A DNA stretch of 64,000 bases from Cymodocea nodosa (Eukaryota > Streptophyta > Magnoliopsida > Alismatales > Cymodoceaceae). Of the stretch, positions 9,903 to 21,067 are shown piece after piece. The notes under the pieces were generated by a model, which was not told the DNA's origin, searched no databases, and was given only the letters and a program-made list of their open reading frames with translations. The stretch is from positions 9,488,501 to 9,552,500 of the forward strand of contig CM072347.1 in NCBI GenBank assembly GCA_036874045.1, read 5' to 3'. Each line of letters opens with the position of its first letter. The first letter of the stretch is position 1. Position numbers and translations under genes: made by a program.

Positions 9903-11185
9903 TTATAGATATTTAAATATACATTTAACTGATTTTAAGTGTGATGCTCTTGGAGAGGCTTGATATCTTGCACAAGAACAAACACTAAACATTATATCTG
10001 GTCTACTGGCTGTTAGATACAGAAGTGATCTAATTATACCTCTGTATTTCTTTTGATCTACTAGAATGCCAGAAATGTCCTTATCAAGTTTTTCATTTGA
10101 GTTCATTGGAGTACCTACTGCTCTGGATTTATCCATACCAAATTTCAAGAGAATCTCTTTGCAAAATTTTTCTTGATTCAGGAAAATGCCATGCTTAAGT
10201 TGATGAATTTGCAATCCTAGAAAGAATTTTAATTCTCCCATAAGACTCATCTCAAATTCATTCTTCATTAAGATTTGAAAATCATGACATAGATTCTCAT
10301 GTGTGGCACCAAAAATGATATCATCCACGTAGATCTGAATAATTAACATATGAGAACCTTCAGATTTGATGAATAAGGTGTTGTCTGCAGTTCCTATGTT
10401 AAACTGATTCTCAAGAAGGAAACTCTTCAGTTTATCATACCATACACGTGGTGCTTGCTTCAAACCATAGAGAGCTTTATTCAGTTTGTATACATGGTTT
10501 GGATTTTCTTCATCTTCAAAACCTGGTGGTTGTTCTACATATACTTCTTCTTGTAGAATGCCATTAAGAAATGCACTTTTAACATCCATCTTATAAAGCT
10601 TGATTTTCATACTACTTGCAAAGGCAAGTAACATTCTAATTGCTTCAAGTCTTGCAACAAGTGCAAAAGTTTCTTCATAGTCGATTCCTTCCTGTTGGTT
10701 GTATCCCTGAGCAACAAGTCTAGCTTTATTTCTGATAATACTACCATTATTGTCAAGTTTGTTCTTAAACACCCATTTAGTACCAATAATTGATTTTTCG
10801 ATGGGCCTTTCAATCAAGTTCCAGACTTCATTTTTCTTGAACTGATTTAGTTCCTCTTGCATGGCCATGATCCAGTATTCATCATTGCAGGCATCTTCAA
10901 CTGTTGAAGGTTCAAGTTCAGACACAAAAGCACAATAATTGCAAATATTTTGAATTTTGCTTCTTGTTTGAACACCTTGATTTATATTCCCAATAATTTG
11001 TCCAATGGGATGTTCAGACTTTGTCTTCTATGCTTTTTCTGTCTTAGTAGGTGTAGGTAGTGTTGAACTATCCTTTTTCTGAGGAATTTTCTGATTTATT
11101 ACTTCACTTTCACTTTCACTGTCTATTGTTAGCCTCTTCAATTTTCCTACCATGTCTTCATCAAAGAATACGTTTATTGACTCTT
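9903..11185 (-). pseudogene. Reverse transcriptase of D pol
   Basis: The minus-strand frame 10925-9903 has the whole RT core without a stop: [66 protein letters not shown], the catalytic YVDD (10320-10331) and [12 protein letters not shown]. It is the longest intact pol stretch in D. Between 11185 and 10926 is the usual low-complexity Ser/Glu linker between integrase and RT, broken by stops such as the one near 11027. Confidence 0.93.
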
Positions 11186-12416
11186 CTACTCTTCTTTCAT
11201 GTTCAAAATAGACCTTGTAGGTCTTGCTTCTGAAGAGTATCTAGCAAGTAGAGTAGGATCAGATTTTGCATCAAATTTGTCCTTTTGATTCTTTGTATTA
11301 AGCACAAAACATCTTGATACGAAGACCTTAAAATATCCAACATTTGGTATTTTACCATACCATAGTTCAAAAAATGTCTTATGTAGGATAGGTCTAAGGT
11401 GAGTTCTGTTTATTGAATAACATGCAATATTTACAGCTTTAGCCCATAGAGACTTTGGTAGATCAAATGCATTAAGAATTGTCCTTGCCATTTCTTGTAC
11501 TGATCTATTCTTCCTCTCTACAACTCCATTCTGAGTAGGAGTTCTTGGACATGAGAATTCATGTAGTATGCCAAAAGAATTGCATAATTCTTCAAATTCT
11601 GAATTTTCAAATTCACCTCCATGATCACTTCTGATCTTCTTCATAGTTGAATCTTTTTCATTTTGAATTCTAATACAGAGATGTTTGAATTCATCACAAG
11701 CTTCATTCTTGTGTGTTAAGAAAATAACCCAAGTGAATCTTGTATAATCATCAACTACCACTAAGGTATATTTTCTTCCTCCTAAATTGGCTGTCTGTGT
11801 AGGACCAAATAGGTCCATATGCAATAGATCCAATGGTTGACATGTGGCAATGTCTTCAATACTCTTGTGTGCTGATTTCTTTTGTTTTCCAATTGTACAG
11901 TCACTACACAATTTATCTCTCCTGAATTTGAGCTTAGGCACACCTCTAACAAGATCATGTTTGGTCAATTTTCTTATAAGTCTCATGTTTGCATAATTTA
12001 ATCTTTTATGCCATAACCATTCATCTTCATTAGAAGCAACTAAACATGCATAACTAGATATAATATCACATGGAAATTCCAAAGTATAAATTGCATTATT
12101 TCTATATCTAGTAAATTTGATTTCATGTGTATCAGGTTGTAATATAAAATAGTTTTCTGTAGTAAAAAGTATATTATAACTTTTGTCACATAATTGACCT
12201 ACACTTAGCATATTCTATTTTAAACCATTTACATGTAAGACATTTTCTATTTTTCCATTTTCAGATGCAACATTTCCTATGGCAGTAATTCTACATTTTT
12301 CATTGTTACTAAACTTAACAGATCCTGAATTTATTGATTTAACAGATTCCAGAAGTCTTTTCTTACCTGTCATATGCTTTGAGCAACCACTATCAATGAT
12401 CCACTTGGACGTTTAA
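11186..12416 (-). pseudogene. Protease and integrase of D pol
   Basis: The protease motif WIIDSGCSKHMTGKK lies at about 12403-12360, with the catalytic Asp at 12392-12394. A stop near 12216 separates it from frame 12211-11186, which begins MLSVGQLCDKSYN. That frame carries pre-integrase LWHKRLNYANMRLIRKL and CSDCTIGKQKK, integrase motifs HMDLFGP, IRSDHGGEFENSEF and GVVERKNRSVQEM, and the C-terminal motif ELWYGKIPNVGYFKVF. All three catalytic acids are present. A frame change near 11190 ends it. Confidence 0.92.
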
Positions 12417-13994
12417 GCTTTCTTGTCCATGCAATCCTGCAAGTCATGTTGAAATTAAGACTTTTGGTACCCATATCTTCTTGGGTCCATCACTGTTAGT
12501 CCTCTATATACTAAACCTGTTGCCTTTTGGTAGCCATATAGATGTAGATCTCTTCTTAATGACAAACACAGTGGTGCCATCTTTGTAAGATCTAATTTTT
12601 CCACCATAGTAAGGGGTTTCCTGTGGTACAGCATACCCTAGGCTAAATTTACTTTTTCCTATTCTTTGAGATCCTATGATTTTGTTTAAACTATTTTCAC
12701 CCTTAGTAAATTTACATACAGTTTTCTTTAAATCAGTAACTTCAGATAATAGATTTTTATTTTCTTCTTTCAGATCAAAATTTTTACAACTATAGCTATC
12801 CATTTTAGTTTTCAATTCCCTATTATCAACTAGGGCTTTTTCTAGTTCAGCAAGAACATCTTCTAGATAGGAATTTAAATTCTTTAATTCTTTCTTGTAC
12901 TTCTTACATTTTACATATAAGTTATCTACTATATAGAGAAGACTATCTATATCTACATCATCATTTTCTTTTTCTGAGCAATAGGGAGATGCAGAGCATA
13001 CCTCTTGTGCAACAAAGCACACGTTTGCAGATGCCTCCTCATTTGAGTCTGATGAGCTGCTAGATGAACTACTGTCATCCCAAGTGGCTTTCAATGCCAT
13101 TTTCTTCTTATTCTTCCTTTTCCATTTCTGTTTGTCCTCCTCCTGTTGAAAAGGACAGTAAAGTTGAATGTGTCCCAGTTTCTTGCACTTGTAGCATGTA
13201 GGGAGTTTTGATTTTGAGGAGCTAGCTTTGCCTGCTTGTCTCATCATCTTTCTGAAGTTCCTAGCCAACAATAACACTTCATCCTCATCCGAGCTTAGTT
13301 GATCTTCTATTGAGGGAAAAGCTAGTTCTTTCTTTTTCTCTCCTTTTCTTTCAGTGAGTCATTCTTCTTCTTTCCATTCCTTCATTTGGACTTCATGGGC
13401 TAGAAGGTTTCCCAATAGATCTTCAACTGAATAGTTATTTAGATCCTTTGAATCTTGTATGGAAGTAGACTTCTACTTCCATTCGATTGTCAAGCTCCTT
13501 AGGATCTTTTGTACCTATTCACGATTAGAAAAACTCCTCCCAAGGCCTCTTAGTTCATTCACAATTTCTGTGAATCTAGAAAACATTTCAGTGATACTTT
13601 CTTTTTCAAGCATTTTGAATAATTCATATTTTCTTAACAAAATGCTGATTTTAGTATCTTTAACTTGGCTGGTTCCTTCATATGTAATTTGAAGGATCTT
13701 CCAAGCTTCATGAGAGAATTTACAAGCAGATATTTTATTATACTGTTCACCAGTTAGTGCACAGTAAATGGGATTAAGCCCACGAGCATCCATCTAGATG
13801 ATTCTTTCATCCTCCTCAGTCTAGTCACTTTCATGACTGATTGGAGTTGGTGTACCATGTACAACCATTCTCCAAAGTTTCACATTTGTACTCTTGAGAA
13901 AGCACTCCATCCTATTTTTCCAGTAGCTATAATTGCTACCATCAAACAAGGGAGGTCGATGGATATTCTGACCCTCTGTAGTGTGGAAAGCCAT
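12417..13994 (-). pseudogene. gag of element D
   Basis: The start is the minus-strand ATG at 13994-13992 (MAFHTTEGQNI), about 40 nt after the PBS. The N-terminal UBN2-type gag region is seen in RGLNPIYCALTGEQYNKISA and EMFSRFTEIVNELRGLG. Stops occur at about 13826, 13796 and 13515, and a frame change near 13300. The CCHC knuckle CYKCKKLGHIQLYC is at 13196-13155, followed by KATWDDSSSSSSSS and a long charged, coiled-coil-like region to 12504. It forms the particle shell and binds element RNA. The Ser run encoded by AG(C/T)-type repeats is shared with E. Confidence 0.9.
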
Positions 13995-14032
13995 GATCTC
14001 AGATGGTTAAATCTATTAACGATATCAACCTT

Positions 14033-14044
14033 GCTCTAATACCA
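14033..14044 (-). other. Primer-binding site of D, tRNA-Met type
   Basis: Minus-strand TGGTATTAGAGC, two bases from the LTR end, differs by one transition from TGGTATCAGAGC (intact in B at 46639-46650), the standard plant copia site for initiator tRNA-Met. Confidence 0.9.
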
Positions 14045-14046
14045 AT

Positions 14047-17000
14047 TGTTAGGACCTTAAGGCTTACTAGAGGGGGGGTGAATGGTAAAAATTCGTTTCT
14101 TAACCTTTTAGAAGTAGATTAATGTAAAGTGATAGCAAGCATACAATAAAAGAAATCACACAGAGATTTTTAGGTGATTGACCACTAACAGCTAGTCCAC
14201 CCCCAAGGGATACTTGGGCTTCACTAAACTCTTGCAAACTTACAATCATTTGCTTTAAGGTTTAAGCAAGAACCAACTAACCATTCACTTGAGCTTCCTT
14301 GTCAAGGCTACAATCAATCCTTTCTCTGAAGTTTTAATCCGTGTACTTCAGTAAACACTATCTTGTGAACAACAGAGTTGAATGCATGATGAGCTTCTAA
14401 AATTTGGTCTGTAAGTGTTGAAGATGATGTAGGATCGTATGGCTGCACAAGAGGGGGGTGAATTGTGTATTTTTAATATTTTATGAAATATAATTGAAAC
14501 TTTAAAACTCAAAAACAAGTCGAGACATTGTTCTCATAAAATCATTTTTATTCAAGGTTTCAATTACAATATACAATTCAATTTTCCTCAGAAATTGTAG
14601 ATGCAATTATATTTCGATACCATGTATTATCTAAACAATTTCAGAACTACAAACATAGAAAACTAATTTGTGGAATTTAAAACTTTTCTCCCTGTTTGAG
14701 ATCTTTCTTCTTCTTCTTTTTCTTCTTCAGCAATTCTTTAGTGACGAATATCTTATCTTTTCATGCTTCACCGAATTTTCTTTCTTCTGATACTTCAAAT
14801 CTTCAGTGATGAAAATCTTACCTTTTTATGCTTCACTGAACTTTCTTCCACTTAGAGATTTTTCCTGAAGAGGTGTTTTTGATCCCTGAAAAAGATTTTT
14901 CTTTTGGTGTGTAGGGATGGTTTGATCCTTGAAAAGATTTTTCGTTTTGTGTGCAAGGATAAATTGATCAACGAGAATTCTATGCCTTTTATACTGTATC
15001 TTCATTTCATGCATATCCTTCACGTTTAATCACTGCCAGTTTTTCACTTCTTCACGTCTTTTCTTTTTCCTTCATTGAAACACATACATTCTAACCCACG
15101 TTTATATTTCAAATTTTCTTTAATCATTAGTCCTAGATCTCTGAAAAATTTCCTGCAAAATAAACTTTCTCGTCCAAAATTTTTTCATCAATGTAATAAG
15201 AAGTCGTTACTTTAATGTTAACTAAACGAGTAACACAAGTATATATATATAACTTAACGTTTCTAACTTAACGAGTTCACCATGTGCTATTTCACGTGAC
15301 AAGTACTGTAGCTAACTCAACGAACTAAGTCTGTGGTGTTATGCTAACTCAACGAACCAGTTTAACCTTTCTTTCAGAAGGTTAAACGATAACTCACCAA
15401 AAACAGTTTAAGTTTCGGATAGTTATAGATGTAAGTTACCGAAAAACTCTTTATATTATAAAACTAGTGAGACACGTGTCAAGACCTGAAAACATGACTT
15501 AAGTTACCTTTCGGATAGTTACGACTGTAAGTCTCTGAAAAAACTTTAACTCACCGATTCAGTAATAAACAAATGTTTTTATAATAAGAATTTTACCACG
15601 TGCAAAAATAACAACTTAAGTTTATAATGCTAACCTAACACGTTGCCTTAGTATTCAATATAGCAACTCAACGCGTTTAGTTATGTTAACTTAACGAGTT
15701 AAACATGTGCACCTCACGTGATACTATATAACATTCGTAACTTATAATTTCACCACGTGTATAACACTAACTTAACGAGTTTGTCTCTTCTTTTACTCAC
15801 TAACTTAACGAGTTATCACGTGACCACTATACAAACAAAACTCTAACTTAACGAGTTGTCTAAACGTGCACTGTTCATGATACAGAAAATATAACATTAA
15901 AACATATCATGCTTTTCAATAAAAACACACGTTAACTTAACGTTTAGCTAAATGAGAAATTAATGCAACGAAACAACTAGTTATTAACTTCAAATCCAAT
16001 ACAGACAAGTATTTATATCAGTAAGCTTTTTCTGTATTAATTGATGATTTTAATTTCTTTTCACAAGCAATAGTAATTGAGCAAATATGATTATTTTCAT
16101 TCAGCACACATCATCAAAACAAAAATACTCAACAGATGATTTGATCTCTAAAGCTATTCTTCTATTGAGCTTGGTGTAAGTATATGTATGAGTAAAGCGC
16201 TACTTAAATCTGTTGTTTGTATCTTGTATATATACCTGACATGTGTAACGATCAGATTTTCTTCCAACGGATGTATTCTACTATACTTGATTAGACTCCA
16301 GTCCCAAATACGGTAAGTTACCATTCAAAAAGTTATTTCAAGATGTCTTATTGATTTTCCTAACCTTTCAGATTGTTAGCTGTGTAACTCTCCGAAGAAT
16401 ATCTATAACTCACCGAAAGATCACTTAAACCTTTATGCCAGGTAGGATTCCAGAATATTTACTGCGAGCTGACATTCAATCGGATGATTATAACTGTAAC
16501 TTACTGAACAGTTATATAACTATCGGATAGTTGGCTACAGTAACCCTCTGTTAACTTTCCGATTGCTTCAATTCAACACGTGCATAAAAGGCTGACTTAA
16601 GTTTCAGATGGTTATCCTTGTAACTCACCGAAATGCTTTAGGATTTCGGATAGTTATCTTTCTAACTCTCCAAAAACATATTTGAGCTTCTTTCTGAAAT
16701 TCTACACGTGGGAAATTCAATGACTTAAGTTTCGGATAGTTAAACTATAACTTACTGAAACTCTCTTTGAGATTTCAGATAGTTATCTAACTCTCCGATT
16801 TTTCCTTTAAGCTTTTGATTGCCGACTTCTCTATTATGCACGTGCGTAATAGGATGACTTAAGTTCCGGAAAGTTATACTTGTAACTTATCGAAAAACTC
16901 GAATAGTTATCTAACTCTCTGAAAAGAAAACTCGGATAGTTATCTAACTCTCCGACAAGTCTTTTAAGCTTCCGTTCTATATTTCTACATGTGATTTATT

Positions 17001-17288
17001 AAATGACTTAACTTTCGGATAGTTATACCTGTAACTCTCCGAAAAGTCCTTTAAGCTTCCAGATAGTTAACTCCTTAACTATTCGATCATTCAATCCTCT
17101 TTATCTTGAGAAATACAATTCTTAACCGTCAGATTTTCTGGAGCAGCATATTCTGAGATTTACTGCAACCTGTTTGCTACTTTGATTTGTCTGTCTTCTG
17201 ATCTTTTTGCTGTACAGACTAATCCTGATAAATACAATTCAAAACCTTACATTGATTTTTGTATGATCAAAATCTAGAGGTCCTTTCA
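14047..17288 (-). repeat. 5' LTR of element D, interrupted by a solo A LTR
   Basis: Pieces 14047-14427 and 16140-17288 join to 1530 bp, matching the 1529 bp of the other LTR. It starts TGTTAGGACC and ends GAGGTCCTTTCA. At 17013-17044 lies the inverted repeat TTTCGGATAGTTA / TAACTCTCCGAAA with a 6-base loop. Confidence 0.93.
14428..16134 (-). repeat. Solo LTR of the A/B copia family
   Basis: Starts TGTAGGATCG and ends AATACTCAACA, the reverse complement of the A LTR (19153-20866). The flanking duplication is GATGA (14423-14427 and 16135-16139). No internal sequence is present, so it arose by LTR-LTR recombination. A reverse-strand TATAAAAG (14993-14986) is intact. Confidence 0.95.
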
Positions 17289-17701
17289 TTTTATGCCACA
17301 ACTAATCATCTTCACTAGATGCTACCAAATAGGAATTACTTGCAAAATTTTCACATGGAAAGTTTAATGTATAAAGTGAGCAATTTCTAATAACAGTAAA
17401 TTTTATTTCATTTGTAGTTGGATCAATAATGTGACAATTTTCAGTAGGAAAAGAAATTGTATAACCTTTATCACATAATTGTCCTACACTTAATAAATTT
17501 TGTTTTAATCCATTGACATGCAAAACATTCTCAATTATATCATTTTTAGATGTAATATTTCCTATTGCAGTTATTTTACACTTTTCATTATTTCCAAACT
17601 TAACAGATCCTGAACTTAAGCTTTTAACAAAATCAAGAAAACTTTTCTTACCTGTCATGTGTTTTGAGCATCCACTGTCCACAATCCATTTTGTTGTACG
17701 T
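17289..17701 (-). pseudogene. Protease region of element E
   Basis: Minus-strand IVDSGCSKHMTGKKSF starts near 17685 (catalytic DSG, as in D), followed by SVKFGNNEKCKITAIGN, HVNGLKQNLLSVGQLCDKGY and SNSYLVASSEDD, then a TAG and LWHK at the D insertion point. It continues at 550. Cleaves the E polyprotein in a functional element; here separated from integrase by 16.7 kb. Confidence 0.9.
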
Positions 17702-19152
17702 GCTTAGAGTTCATTGTCATCCTGCAAATTATACTGAAATTAAGGCTTTTGGTACCTAAATCTTCTTGGGTCCAGTAGAGTTAGTCCTTAAAACATTAAA
17801 TCTATTACCTCTTGGCAGCCACATATGACCTGATATTCTTTTGATGGTAAACACAGTGGTGCCATCTCTATATGATCGAATCATTCCACCACAATAAGGT
17901 ACTTCTTGTGGTGTAGCATACCCTAGGCCATATTTATTTCCATTAGGTCATTGAGATCCTATCATTTTATTTAGTCCTTTTTGACCTTGAGTAAATTTAC
18001 ATATGGTATTTTTCAAATCAGATATTGTAGTTAATAAGTTTTTATTTTCTTCTTTTAATTCACAGTTAACACAACTATATTTATCCAAGTTAGATTTCAG
18101 ATTTCTATTTTCAACTATAGCTGTTTCTAATTCAACAAAAGAATCTTCTAAGCAATTATTCAACCTTTTAATTTCTTTCTTAAATTCTCTACATTTAACA
18201 TATAAATTATCTATAGTAGACAGAAGACTGTTAATATCTAATTCATCATGCTCATTTTCTGAACTAGAGGAAGAAGAGCATACCTCTTGTGCTGCAAAAC
18301 ACACGTTGGCTGCAGCTTTATCTTCAAAATCAAACGAACTGCTTGATGAGCTTCTATCATCCCATGTAGCTTTGAGAGCCATCTTTTTTTTGTCCTTCCA
18401 TCTCTTCTTCTTATCGACCTGATCCTCTTCTATCTGAAACAGACAGAAAGTCTGTATGTGCCCTTGCCTTTTGCATTTAAAACATGTAGGGACCATTCTT
18501 TTGGAGGAGCTGGTCTTATTCTTTTTCTTCATGAACTTCCTGAAGTTCCTTGCCAGCAACATGATCTCATCATCATCTGAACTTAGAGCTTCTTTAGTTG
18601 AAGGAAATGCAATTTCCTTTTTCTTTTCAGCTTTCTTTTCAACTGTTCTCTCCTGTTCCTTCTAGTTTTTCATTTGAACTTTGAGGGCTAGAAGATTGCC
18701 TAATAATTCTTCAACTATGTAATTGTTGAGATCCTTGGAATCTTGGATGGAGGTGGATTTCTGTTTCCACTCCATAGTTAAACTTCTTAGGATCTTTTGT
18801 ACATGTTCACGAGAAGAGAATTCCTTTCCCAGGCCTTTCAGACTATTAATAATTTCATTAAATCTTGAAAACATGTCATTTATGTTTTCATTTTCATTCA
18901 TTTTAAACAGTTCTAATTTTCTCAACAGAATGCTGATTTTGGTGTCCTTTACCTGGCTTGTACCTTTGTGAGTAACTTGAAGGATTTTCCAGGCCTTATG
19001 TGCAGACTTGCATGCAGAAACTTTGTTATATTGTTTAGTAGTTAGTGCACAATATACAGCATTCAACCCTCTAGCATCCAATTGGATGATTCTCTCATCT
19101 TCATCCTCCTCAAACAAATTCATAACATCATTGGTTGGAAGTGTAGTTCCAA
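17702..19152 (-). pseudogene. gag of element E, truncated at its N-terminus by element A
   Basis: The frame 19140-18662 carries UBN2-type gag (LDARGLNAVYCAL, TSQVKDTKISILLRKLELF, MFSRFNEIINSLKGLG). A TAG at 18662-18664 breaks it, and it resumes through LLARNFRKFM, the knuckle CFKCKRQGHIQTFC (18484-18443), KATWDDRSSSSSSF and a coiled-coil-like charged stretch to 17948. Further stops precede the protease. The first 70 or so residues are missing because A starts at 19153. The missing part is not on A's right side. Confidence 0.9.
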
Positions 19153-20866
19153 TGTTGAGTATTTTTGTTTTGATGATGTGTGCTGAATGAAAATAATCAT
19201 ATTTGCTCAATTACTATTGCTTGTGAAAAGAAATTAAAATCATCAATTAATATAGAAAAAGCTTACTAATATAAATACTTGTTTGTATTGGATCTGAAGT
19301 TAATAACTAGTTGTTTCGTTGCATTAATTTCTCATTTAGCTAAACGTTAAGTTAACGTGTGTTTTTATTGAAAAACATGATATGTTTTAAAGTTATATCT
19401 TCTGTATCATGAATAGTGCACGTTTAGACAACTCGTTAAGTTAGAGTTTTGTTTGTATAGAGGTCACATGAGAACTCGTTAAGTTAGAGGCTTAAAGGTT
19501 AAAATAGGTCACGTGATAACTCGTTAAGTTAGAGAGTAAAAGAAGAGACGAACTCGTTAAGTTAGTGTTATACACGTGGTGAAATTATAAGTTATGAATG
19601 TTGTATTGTATCACATGACTTGCTATATTGAACACTAAGGCAACGCGTTAGGTTAGCGTTATAAACTTAAGTTTTTATTTTTGCACGTGGTAAAATTCTT
19701 ATTATAAAAACATTTGTTTATTACTAAATCGGTGAGATAAAGTTTTTTCGGAGACTTACAGTCGTAACTATTCGAAAGGTAACTTAAGTCATGTTTTCAG
19801 GTCTTGGCATGTGTCTCACTAGTTTTATAATATAAAGAGTTTTTCGGTAACTTACATCTATAACTATCCGAAACTTAAATTGTTTTCAGTGAGTTATCGT
19901 TTAACCTTCCAAAAGAAAGGTTAAGCTGGTTCGTTGAGTTAGCATAACACCATAGACTTAGTTCGTTGAGTTAGCTACAGTACTTGTCACGTGAAATGGC
20001 ACATGGTGAACTCGTTAAGTTAGAAACGTTAAGTTATATATATATACTTGTGTTACTCGTTTAGTTAACATTAAAGTAACGACTTCTTATTACACTGATG
20101 AAAAATTTTTGGACGAGAAAATTTATTTTGCAGGAAATTTTTCAGAGATCCAAGACTGATGATTAAAGAAAATTCGAAATATAAACGTGGGTTAGAATGT
20201 GTGTGTTTCGATGAAGGAAAAAGCAAAGACGTGAAGAAGTGGAAAACTAGTAGTGGTTAAACGTGAAGGATATGTATGAAATGAAGATATAGTATAAAAG
20301 GCATAGAATTCTCGTGGATCAAACCATCCTTGCACACAAAATGAAAAATCTTTTCAAGGATTAAACCATCCCTGCACACCAAAAGAAAAATCTTTTTCAG
20401 GGATCAAAAACACCTCTTCGGGAAAAATCTCTCAAGTGGAAGAAAATTCAGTGAAGCATAAAAAGGTAAGATTTTCGTCATTGAAGATTTGAAGTATCAG
20501 AAGAAAGCAAATTCGGTGAAGCATAAAAAGACAAGATATTCGTCATTGAAGAATTGCTAAAGAAGAAAGAAGAAGAAGAAGAAGAAGAAAGATCTCAAAC
20601 AGGGAGAAATGTTTTAAATTCCGCAAATTAGTTTTCTCTGTTTGTAGTTATCAAATTGTATAGATGAAACATGGTATCGAAATATAATTGCATCTACAAT
20701 TTCTGAGGAGAATTGAATTGTATATTGTAATTGAAACCTTGAATAAAAATGATTTTATGAAAACAATGTCTCTACTTGTTTTTGAGTTTTAAAGTTTCAA
20801 TTATATTTCAGAAAATATTAAAAATACACAATTCACCTCCCTCTTGTGTAGCCATACGATCCTACA
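19153..20866 (+). repeat. 5' LTR of element A
   Basis: 1714 bp, TGTTGAGTATTTTTG to CCATACGATCCTACA. It holds five copies of AACTCGTTAAGTTAG (19430, 19473, 19518, 19551, 20009), several CACGTG or ACGTGG cores (for example near 19511, 19574, 19684, 19989), the inverted repeat TTTCGGTAACTTA / TAACTATCCGAAA (19842-19873) and a TATA box. Confidence 0.93.
20293..20300 (+). promoter_or_regulatory. TATA box of the A 5' LTR
   Basis: TATAAAAG in AGTATAAAAGGCATAG, also kept in the A 3' LTR (31173-31180) and the solo LTR at 14993-14986. In B it has become TTTAAAAG. Confidence 0.7.
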
Positions 20867-20868
20867 AG

Positions 20869-20880
20869 TGGTATTAGAGC
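20869..20880 (+). other. Primer-binding site of A, tRNA-Met type
   Basis: TGGTATTAGAGC two bases after the LTR end; one transition from the canonical site seen intact in B. Confidence 0.9.
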
Positions 20881-21067
20881 TTTGTGAATAATCTTTGATA
20901 TAAAATCTATACAAACTTATTTAAATATCCTTGTTTATTCTACCTTCCTTGTTTTTAAACAGAAATTAATATCTGAGCATACGTTTAACTTTCTTGATTT
21001 AAGGCTCAAGTTGTTTTAAAGTTTTTAGACTGTTTAAAATCAAATAGGTTGAAAAATCTAAGGTAAA

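Larger units (their letters stand above)
551..17288 (-). mobile_element. Element D: complete Sirevirus-like Ty1/copia retrotransposon carrying two nested insertions
   Basis: D spans 16738 bp but is about 8.08 kb once nested element F and a solo A LTR, with their duplications, are subtracted. On the minus strand the order is 5' LTR (14047-17288), tRNA-Met PBS (14033-14044), gag-pol (13994-9381), repeated polypurine tracts (9238-9029), 3' LTR (9028-8121 plus 1171-551). The LTRs are 1529 and 1530 bp after removing insertions. Over the first 180 or so bases of the two LTRs I count about eight differences, so D is not a recent insertion. There is only about 350 bp between the RNase H stop and the LTR, so D has no third ORF, unlike A and B. 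Assignment to the Sirevirus group rests on the PBS, the repeated PPTs and the LTR end with a G-run and GTGAAT. Confidence 0.9.

Noticed and set aside
18003-18665. Plus-strand frames rich in Leu/Ser/Phe opposite E gag
   Set aside because: They are antisense shadows of the Lys/Glu-rich coiled-coil region of gag.
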